Below, in pieces: positions 28,795 to 35,173 of a stretch of 41,626 bases of DNA (within the stretch, counting starts at the first letter, position 1; each line of letters begins with the position of its first letter). The notes under the pieces are model-generated. The model saw nothing but the letters and a program-made list of their open reading frames with translations, was not told where the DNA came from and made no database searches. The stretch is from Halochromatium roseum (GTDB taxonomy: Bacteria; Pseudomonadota; Gammaproteobacteria; Chromatiales; Chromatiaceae), in contig NZ_NHSH01000083.1 of NCBI RefSeq assembly GCF_016653315.1, forward strand, positions 1 to 41,626. The letters run 5' to 3'. The position numbers and the translations under genes are program-made.

Positions 28795-31700
28795 AGCTGT
28801 GGTCTCTGCGACGGATCAAGCGGGCGAGCGTCATCGCGCTGCTGGTCTTCTTGCTCGCGGAGTCCCTCCTTGCCTGGACGCTGTGGATGGTCTTTCGCAA
28901 TGAGACGACCCACCTGCTGACGCTGTATCGGAGCGAGCTCCAACGCAGCTATGAGGATATCGTCAAAGATTATGCGCGGCTGATCAGGCTCCTGAACCTG
29001 CAGTCCGTCGACGTTCCGGCCGTGCGCACACTGCTTGCGCAAGCCGCCTCGGCCTCGGTTGAGGAGCGGCGCGCGCTACGTGGAAGCCTGTATCGCGCTC
29101 TAGCGCCGACCTATGACCTGCTGCGCTCACAGGACCTGCGGGTGCTGCAATTCGTCGAGCCAGACGGGCGCTCGTTCCTGCGCTTCAACCGTCCCGATCT
29201 CTATGATGATCGCATTGCCGCGCAACGCCCGATCCTGGCCGAAGTCATTGCCAATCAGCAGGCCGCACAAGGATTCGAGAACGGCCGCGTCTATCCCGGC
29301 TACCGGTATGCCTATCCATTATTCCAGGATGATCAGTTCATCGGCGTCGTCGACTACAGCCTCTCGTTCGATGCGCTGCGCAGGGCCGCTCAACGCTTGA
29401 GCGACACTGCGTCCGGCAGCGATCAGACCAGCCGGCAATCCGCCAACCGACTCCTGCTGAGGCGCGACCTCATGCAGAAAATCGCTCATCCCAGCGCGCT
29501 CGCACTGTTCGAGACGGTCCCGCTCCACCCGGATTACCTCGTCGAGGACGATACCAGCTCGCTCCGCGATGCAACCTTGGTCGAACCGAAGCAGCCATGG
29601 GTGGCCGACCTTGATCTCAAGCTGGCCTCAGATCAGGCTATCCAGCTGGCGATGGAACGCGGTGAGCCTTTCGCACGCAATACCTGCATTGGACTCAGCC
29701 CATGTTGGGCCGTGCTCGTACTCCCGGTCCGTGACAGCCAAGGCCAGATCGCGGCCTCATTCGTGTCCTATCTCGAAACGCCGGAATACGTCGGACAACG
29801 CGACTGGTTTATCGGTCTGTTCCTCATCGTCACGCTGGTGCTCGGCTTCTTGGTGCTGACATTAAGGCGCTGGATCAACTCGCGCCAGAGCCTTCGCACC
29901 ATCGGCGATCACATGGCCGAGGGACTCTATGTGATGGATCGTGATGGCCGCATCCTGTATTCGAATCAGGCCGCATCCGAGCTACTCGGCTATTCGCAAG
30001 ACCAGCTCAGCCGACAAAGCGCACATGAGTTGTTCCACCAGCACGGCGGGTCCGACGATATCTCAGCCTCAGAATGCCCAGTGCAGCAGACACCCTTGCG
30101 CGGCGAGGTATACCGCAGCGATAACGAGGTCTTTCGCCGTCGCGATGGGCAGCGACTGCCGGTGAGTGTCGTGGCTTCGCCGCTGCACGTCGAAGGTGAG
30201 CTCAGCGGCTCGGTGGTGCTATTCCGAGATCTGCGCGAAGAAAAAGCGGCGAAGGAAAAGCTGCAGACCGCCGACGTCGCCTTCCGTCATCTCGCCGAGG
30301 CGGTCTGCGTCACCGATCAGCGAGCCAGCATCCAGGCCGTCAACGCGGCCCTGACACGCATTACCGGTTATCGCGAAGAGGAGGTTCTCGGCAAGAATCC
30401 GAGCATCTTCGCCTCAGGCCGTCAGGACAAGGCGTTCTATCAAAGGCTGTGGCACGAGCTACTCACTCAGGGACATTGGGAGGGCGAACTCTGGAATCGG
30501 CGCAAAAACGGCAAGGAATTTCCTGAATGGCTCAAGATCAATGCAGTACGAGACCCGTCAGGAGAGATTGTCGGCTTTGTTGGCGTCTTCAACGACATCT
30601 CCGAGTTCCGCGCCAAAGAAGCGCGGCTGCATGAGCTGGCTTACTTCGACCAAATCACCGGTCTCTATAACCGCAATGCCTTTTTGGAGACACTCGAAGA
30701 AGAGCTCAGTCAAGCGCAGGCGTCTGCGAGCCAGTTTGCCTTGTTGCTCTGCAACATTGACCGTTTTAAGCGGATCAATGACTCACTCGGGCATGCCGCT
30801 GGCGACCAAGCGTTGAAGAAGATTGCTGTTCGTATACAACAGCTCCTCGGGCCAACCGACTGTGCAGCGCGCTGCGGAGGCGATGAATTTGGACTCATGA
30901 TGCGCAGCTTGGAGCACCCGGCAGCCCCATCACACACAGCACATGCGCTGCTCGCCGCCTTTCGTCACCCCATCAAGATTGCGGGTAAGCGGATTAACGT
31001 CAGCGCCAGCATCGGCATTTCGCTGTTTCCCAAGGATGGGCAGGACAGCGCCACCTTGATCAAACGTGCGAATGCCGCCTTATTGCAGGCCAAAGAACAG
31101 GGGCGCAATGGCTATCGGTATTTCACCGCTGCCCTCGATGATGATGCCAATAGCCGCTTCGAACTGGAGTTAGCGTTGCGCAATGCGCTCAGGAAGCGCC
31201 AGTTCCGCGTGCATTATCAGCCCAAGGTCTCGTTGATTGACGGACGTGTTGTTGGCCTTGAGGCGCTGGTACGTTGGCAGCACCCCACCGACGGACTGCT
31301 CAGCCCTGGTCGCTTCTTGGCTGTTGCGCAAGAGACGGGGCTGATGCAGCCGATCACCGAATGGGTGCTCCAGGAGGCCTGCCGCCAGTGCAAGCAGTGG
31401 CAAGCCGAGGGGCTGAATATCGGGCGGATATCGATCAATCTTGATGTCGGCTTCTTCCAACCGTCATTGCTCGAGAAGATGTTGCTACAAACCGTGCGCG
31501 AGTCGGGAATCGACCCACACGACCTAGAGTTCGAGATCCTTGAGGCCGCGATGCGCGACGAGCCGGAGATCACCGAGTTTTGGCAACATCTGGTCGGTGC
31601 GGGCTTCGAACTCTCGATCGATGACTTCGGCACTGGTGAGTCTTCACTCTCGCGCCTCAAGCATCTGCCCTTCAGCACGCTGAAGATCGATCGCAAATTC

Positions 31701-32024
31701 GTACTCGACATCGTCGAGCACGAGCGTGATTGGGCGATGGTCCGCACCATCATCGGGATGGCCAAGAGCATGGGCAAAGAGGCCGTCGCCGAGGGCGTAG
31801 AGACCGAGCAGCAGGTGCTTTATCTGATCAACGCCGGCTGTGACATCGTACAGGGCTATTACTTCTGCAAGCCTTGTCCGGCAGCGGAGATCGTCGCGTT
31901 CGTCAAAGCGGGATCGAGCGTTGAGCGGGTGCAGAAGCTGCGCAATCAGCTGCGGCCCACCGATCAGGTCGTGCGATACCTGGAGGCGGCTCAGTACAAA
32001 GCCGCTGAGCTGAGGCTGAGCTGA
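28791..32024 (+). CDS. Membrane sensor with PAS-PAS-GGDEF-EAL domains (c-di-GMP turnover)
   Basis: A 1077-residue protein. One membrane helix (about 13-35), a periplasmic sensor domain of about 300 residues, and a second helix (about 339-360) precede two PAS domains (about 370-490 and 495-620), a GGDEF domain (about 620-780) and an EAL domain (about 795-1045). GGDEF is intact at 696-700. In the usual D-x-D metal motif the first aspartate is replaced (Cys654-Asn655-Ile656-Asp657), and no RxxD inhibitory site precedes GGDEF, so cyclase activity is doubtful. EAL (824-826) and later residues (SINLD, EILE, DDFGTG, KIDRKF, EGVET, QGYYF) are all present, predicting c-di-GMP phosphodiesterase activity. 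It is coupled to the PhnD-like gene upstream. Confidence 0.93.
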   Translation: MKLWSLRRIKRASVIALLVFLLAESLLAWTLWMVFRNETTHLLTLYRSELQRSYEDIVKDYARLIRLLNLQSVDVPAVRTLLAQAASASVEERRALRGSLYRALAPTYDLLRSQDLRVLQFVEPDGRSFLRFNRPDLYDDRIAAQRPILAEVIANQQAAQGFENGRVYPGYRYAYPLFQDDQFIGVVDYSLSFDALRRAAQRLSDTASGSDQTSRQSANRLLLRRDLMQKIAHPSALALFETVPLHPDYLVEDDTSSLRDATLVEPKQPWVADLDLKLASDQAIQLAMERGEPFARNTCIGLSPCWAVLVLPVRDSQGQIAASFVSYLETPEYVGQRDWFIGLFLIVTLVLGFLVLTLRRWINSRQSLRTIGDHMAEGLYVMDRDGRILYSNQAASELLGYSQDQLSRQSAHELFHQHGGSDDISASECPVQQTPLRGEVYRSDNEVFRRRDGQRLPVSVVASPLHVEGELSGSVVLFRDLREEKAAKEKLQTADVAFRHLAEAVCVTDQRASIQAVNAALTRITGYREEEVLGKNPSIFASGRQDKAFYQRLWHELLTQGHWEGELWNRRKNGKEFPEWLKINAVRDPSGEIVGFVGVFNDISEFRAKEARLHELAYFDQITGLYNRNAFLETLEEELSQAQASASQFALLLCNIDRFKRINDSLGHAAGDQALKKIAVRIQQLLGPTDCAARCGGDEFGLMMRSLEHPAAPSHTAHALLAAFRHPIKIAGKRINVSASIGISLFPKDGQDSATLIKRANAALLQAKEQGRNGYRYFTAALDDDANSRFELELALRNALRKRQFRVHYQPKVSLIDGRVVGLEALVRWQHPTDGLLSPGRFLAVAQETGLMQPITEWVLQEACRQCKQWQAEGLNIGRISINLDVGFFQPSLLEKMLLQTVRESGIDPHDLEFEILEAAMRDEPEITEFWQHLVGAGFELSIDDFGTGESSLSRLKHLPFSTLKIDRKFVLDIVEHERDWAMVRTIIGMAKSMGKEAVAEGVETEQQVLYLINAGCDIVQGYYFCKPCPAAEIVAFVKAGSSVERVQKLRNQLRPTDQVVRYLEAAQYKAAELRLS

Positions 32025-32044
32025 ATCGCTGCGCCCCAGCTAAC

Positions 32045-32121
32045 GCTCATGGCCCGCTCATGGCCCGCTCATGGCCCGCTCATGGCCCGCTCATGGCCCG
32101 CTCATGGCCCGCTCATGGCGC
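32045..32121 (+). repeat. Seven tandem 11-nt units (GCTCATGGCCC)
   Basis: Six exact copies (32045-32110) and a seventh ending GCGC (32111-32121) directly follow the EAL gene by 20 bases. The seventh unit is also the first part of the REP-like repeat copy 2, suggesting the array grew by duplication of that edge. Confidence 0.9.
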
Positions 32122-32155
32122 GGCGCCATCCGGGCAATGAATCGCTCAAGATTCA
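32112..32155. repeat. REP-like palindromic repeat, copy 2 (downstream of the EAL gene)
   Basis: CTCATGGCGCGGCGCCA (32112-32128) and the palindrome TGAATC-GCTCAA-GATTCA (32138-32155) match the reverse complement of 19107-19152. It lies between the convergent EAL gene and the amino-acid-type binding protein gene, where it could also slow transcription from both sides. Confidence 0.7.
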
Positions 32156-32197
32156 CGTCAATCAACGGCCCGTGGTCACATGCGAAACGGCTCAGGA

Positions 32198-33046
32198 TCA
32201 GTCGCCAAACCCATAGATGAAATAGATGGTTTCGAGCAGTTGCGTCGGCGCCGAGTCCTCGCCAAACCAACGCTGGAAAATCTGATCGATCTCACCGCTG
32301 CGATAGACTTCAGCAAGCCCGCGGTTGACCTCCAGCCGGAAATCGGCATCGTTGCGCGGCAACGCAAACGCATAGGGCTCGACCGAAAAATTCGCATCCA
32401 CGAACGCGAAGTCCTCGGCCTTGCCGGTATCCGCAACCTGGCCGATCAACAACAAGCGATCGCCGGCAACCGCGTCCAGCTCATCCGCCATCAGCCGATC
32501 ACGCCCATCCTTAACATCGCGGATCGGCAGCAGTTCAAGCTCGATACCCTGCTCGCTCAGCGCTGGGCGCAAGCGGCGCTCAGTCGTCGTCTCCGGCACC
32601 ACACCGACCTTACGACCGGCGAGGTCGGCAAGTCCGCGCAAACCGCGATCGCTCTTCACCAAGATCCCGCCAGACTCGACGAAGACGACATTGGAGAAAT
32701 CGACCTGACGCTGCCGAGCCAGGCTCATGGTGGTCGTACCGCATTCAATGTCGGCCTCGCCATTGGCAACGGCGGCTACTCGGCGCGGCGTATTACCCTC
32801 GATCCAGGCGATCTCGAGTGCGTCGAGACCGAGCGCCTGCTGCACGCTGGTCACGATGTGCCGACAGAGATCCACTGAATAGCCGCGCGGAACCCCTTCG
32901 GTATCCTTGAACGAGATCGGATAGGCCGTTGGCGAGTAGGCAATGCGGATGGTCTGCGCGGCCTTGATCCGATCCAGCGCGCCGGTGTCAGCAAAGGCCG
33001 TGCCGAAGCTCAACAAGGCCAGGACAGCAGCGATGAGTCGCCACAT
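32198..33046 (-). CDS. Amino-acid-type periplasmic substrate-binding protein (SBP_bac_3), orphan
   Basis: The 282-residue exported protein starts MWRLIAAVLALLSFGTAFAD (signal peptide). It continues with the SBP_bac_3 fold of polar amino-acid binding proteins: IRIAYSPTAYPISFKDTEGV, GYSVDLCRHIV, ADIECGTTTMSLARQRQVDF, LAGRKVGVVPETTTERRL and YAFALPRNDADFRLEVNRGL. No permease or ATPase gene is adjacent, so it may serve a transporter encoded elsewhere or act in sensing. The frame opens upstream to 33220 but that extension lacks homology. The gene is convergent with the c-di-GMP gene and lies 163 bases downstream of the PH-domain gene. Confidence 0.88.
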   Translation of the reverse strand: MWRLIAAVLALLSFGTAFADTGALDRIKAAQTIRIAYSPTAYPISFKDTEGVPRGYSVDLCRHIVTSVQQALGLDALEIAWIEGNTPRRVAAVANGEADIECGTTTMSLARQRQVDFSNVVFVESGGILVKSDRGLRGLADLAGRKVGVVPETTTERRLRPALSEQGIELELLPIRDVKDGRDRLMADELDAVAGDRLLLIGQVADTGKAEDFAFVDANFSVEPYAFALPRNDADFRLEVNRGLAEVYRSGEIDQIFQRWFGEDSAPTQLLETIYFIYGFGD

Positions 33047-33209
33047 TGGCCAGTCAGGTGGCAAGCCTAATCGGCAGCCATCGGCCGCGGGATGATGAGC
33101 GAGCCTCAGAAAAGCAATCGGCGCCATCACCAGGGCCATGAGAGCGTCTGAGTCTATCATGAGCGGCATCGTGGGGGCCGTAAGCAAAGCGCAAGGGGAC
33201 TGCGACAGG

Positions 33210-33701
33210 CTATTCATCACCAGCGCTGTATCCCTTGATGTGCTGACGAATCTCCTGCGGCCGCGGCAGCCCGCGGATGGTCAGCTCTGGCTCATCACCA
33301 GCGGTAAAGATCTGCAGGTCGCCAGCACCAACGATACGCTGGAACAACGACTGCCCAATGCGCACCGTGCGCACCGAGCCCATGTTGATCTCGGTGTACT
33401 CCTTGCTCAGCAGACCATGAGTCCAGACCAGCTCGCGCTCATAGATCTCGAGCTGATCCATCAGCGTGGCCAGCCACCAGCGCAGCAGTTGGAAGCAGCC
33501 AATCGCCAGCAGACCATAACCCACCCAGCGCAGGTCGAAGCCCTCTGGCAATTGAATCGGCTGCGTCGGCTCAGGCAGGAAAGGGATCGCCCCGGTGAAG
33601 GCGATGACTGCCCCCAAGAGTATCAGCATCCAGGCAACGAGGGCGCCAAAGGGGTGCGAGCGCCAGATCGAAGGGTTTGCCTTATAGAGCAGCTCAGACA
33701 T
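33210..33701 (-). CDS. PH-domain membrane protein (DUF304/YdbS-like)
   Basis: This 163-residue protein has two hydrophobic helices (WMLILLGAVIAFTGAIPF and WVGYGLLAIGCFQLL), then a bacterial PH-like domain (YERELVWTHGLLSKEYTEIN, VRTVRIGQSLFQRIVGAGDL, LTIRGLPRPQEI). The RIGQSLFQRIVG.GDL stretch is the recognisable DUF304 motif. The function of these proteins is unknown; they are thought to sit at the membrane. The adjoining 208-base spacer to 33909 carries a 15-base direct duplication (33719-33733 and 33736-33750) and no gene. Confidence 0.85.
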   Translation of the reverse strand: MSELLYKANPSIWRSHPFGALVAWMLILLGAVIAFTGAIPFLPEPTQPIQLPEGFDLRWVGYGLLAIGCFQLLRWWLATLMDQLEIYERELVWTHGLLSKEYTEINMGSVRTVRIGQSLFQRIVGAGDLQIFTAGDEPELTIRGLPRPQEIRQHIKGYSAGDE

Positions 33702-33718
33702 GATGATTGACCACTATG

Positions 33719-33750
33719 CTTGGTTGATCCTAGGGCTTGGCTGATCCTAG
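33719..33750 (+). repeat. 15-nt direct duplication
   Basis: CTTGGTTGATCCTAG and CTTGGCTGATCCTAG are separated by two bases, just upstream of the PH-domain gene. One base differs between the copies. Confidence 0.75.
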
Positions 33751-33909
33751 AAACTGCAGATGACAGAGATAAACTTAGATTGAAGCCATCAATAAACGCG
33801 GCCTTCGCAAGCAGACCAAGGACCAAGACCGAAGTCGCCACTCAATGCGCAGCCATGATGAGCCCCCAGGAATGAGCACTCGGCGCCGCCATGACAGCAA
33901 GGCTCGCAA

Positions 33910-34488
33910 TCAGACTTGCGCGCTATCCATCTGCTGAAAAAAGAGTCGCGAATTGATATCGTCCAGATCAAGCTCATCGGGATCGAAATCGCCACCAATC
34001 CACTCCTTCAATTCATCGTGCTCGGGATGCTCGGGATTGGCCAAGGCATCGAGAAATGCGTAATAACCCCAGACCCCGCCAACATCCTCGGGCGGACAAG
34101 CCCCCTTGCCTTTGAGGCACTGCGGCAATCGTTGCGCCTGGTCGAAAGGCAGGATCTTCTCCAACGTGATCTTGTGATTCCAGCCATCGCCAAAATCATA
34201 CTCGTAGATCATTGACGCCTTTTCCTTCTTTAGGAGTTGATCAAGCCGATATTGTCGCTCGTCCGCCATCTCCATAAAATCATCATAAGGGCTTGGTGCG
34301 CCATAGTATTGACCCTCTACGATGAATTGGTGCAGATGAGAATCCGTCCACCCCATCAGGGTCTGCAGGATCTCATGCAAGTCTGCAAGCGGGGTTCTGT
34401 TCAGCACGAGGACGCGTCGCCAGATCGGCGGCTTAGTCTGCTTGAGCGTGACCTTCAACTGATAGATTTTACGTGATTCTTGGACCAT
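33910..34488 (-). CDS. Plasmid pRiA4b ORF-3 family protein
   Basis: The 192-residue protein shows the family pattern IYQLKVTLKQTKPPIWRRVL at the start, then DLHEILQTLMGW with DSHLHQF, YEYDFGDGWNHKITLEKI and the region around PPEDVGGVWGYYAFLDAL. The family is common on plasmids and chromosomes; its biochemical role is unknown. MVQESRKIY at 34488 is chosen over 34503 as the start because homology begins there. It overlaps the 3' end of the NTAQ1-like gene by 20 bases and should be cotranslated with it. Confidence 0.88.
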   Translation of the reverse strand: MVQESRKIYQLKVTLKQTKPPIWRRVLVLNRTPLADLHEILQTLMGWTDSHLHQFIVEGQYYGAPSPYDDFMEMADERQYRLDQLLKKEKASMIYEYDFGDGWNHKITLEKILPFDQAQRLPQCLKGKGACPPEDVGGVWGYYAFLDALANPEHPEHDELKEWIGGDFDPDELDLDDINSRLFFQQMDSAQV

Positions 34489-35161
34489 GGACGGCACCCT
34501 CATCTGCGCAATAGATCGCTAAAAATGCATCAAGATCAATCACAATCCCCGGCCCATCAGACGCGCTTAAATCTCGATAGGACCTCAGATCCCCCTTCGT
34601 ATCCGTCCTTGTACTGGCCTTGGCATCAGCGCTGTCTCCAACCCCAATACAGGGCCAGGGCGGCGGTGGCTGGAGCCAGTGTCCAGCAGCGTCCCGCATG
34701 TGACGCCGATCACTGGAAAAATCCCGCAGATAGTCTGCACTGGGGACCAGCCGAAACAGAGGCCGCAGCGGGGCCGGCCATGCGGCCGCCTGAGGGAAGC
34801 TGCGCGCGATCCAGATACGCGCCGCCACCGGTTGCGGCAACTGAGTATCCAGATCCCAGATGCGCCGCTTCTGATCGAGCGCAATACAATGGTAATCCCA
34901 CCAAGCAACGCCATCGGCCGCGCCAGCCTGCTGCTCCGCGATCGGGCAGATCCCAGAGAGACTCGCGACAAAGATCACCAGCTCGATATGGACGCCTAGC
35001 GGCGGTTCGGCGCAGAGCCACCAGATGTTCTCCTCGCAATAGAACGGCTGATAGCGCCGCTGCTGGCGGACCTGCTCCTGCTCGCGACCGCGGTGACGGT
35101 TCTGCTCATGCGGCTCCTGCAATCTTAGCTTGTGAGCCTGGTCAGCGTGAAACGAGCACAT
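34469..35161 (-). CDS. Protein N-terminal glutamine amidohydrolase (NTAQ1 homologue)
   Basis: A 230-residue protein that closely resembles eukaryotic NTAQ1, which converts N-terminal Gln of proteins to Glu. Shared blocks are FYCEENIWWLC with the catalytic Cys42, PIAEQQAGAADGVAWWDYHC with His91, IWDLDTQLP with the catalytic Asp among 103-105, then SADYLRDFSSDRRHMRDAAG and HWLQPPPPWPCIGVGDS. The Cys-His-Asp triad is complete. Human NTAQ1 has about 205 residues; this protein adds about 30 polar residues at the N-terminus. It begins 12 bases after the ppc stop and overlaps the pRiA4b ORF-3 gene. In bacteria a Glu so exposed could be leucylated by a Bpt-type transferase and degraded by ClpAP; that link is inference. 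Confidence 0.88.
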   Translation of the reverse strand: MCSFHADQAHKLRLQEPHEQNRHRGREQEQVRQQRRYQPFYCEENIWWLCAEPPLGVHIELVIFVASLSGICPIAEQQAGAADGVAWWDYHCIALDQKRRIWDLDTQLPQPVAARIWIARSFPQAAAWPAPLRPLFRLVPSADYLRDFSSDRRHMRDAAGHWLQPPPPWPCIGVGDSADAKASTRTDTKGDLRSYRDLSASDGPGIVIDLDAFLAIYCADEGAVHGPRIT

Positions 35162-35173
35162 TGAGCAGAGCCA

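Noticed and set aside
32045-32121. Regular direct repeats resembling a CRISPR array
   Set aside because: The 11-nt units are contiguous with no spacers, and no cas genes are near.
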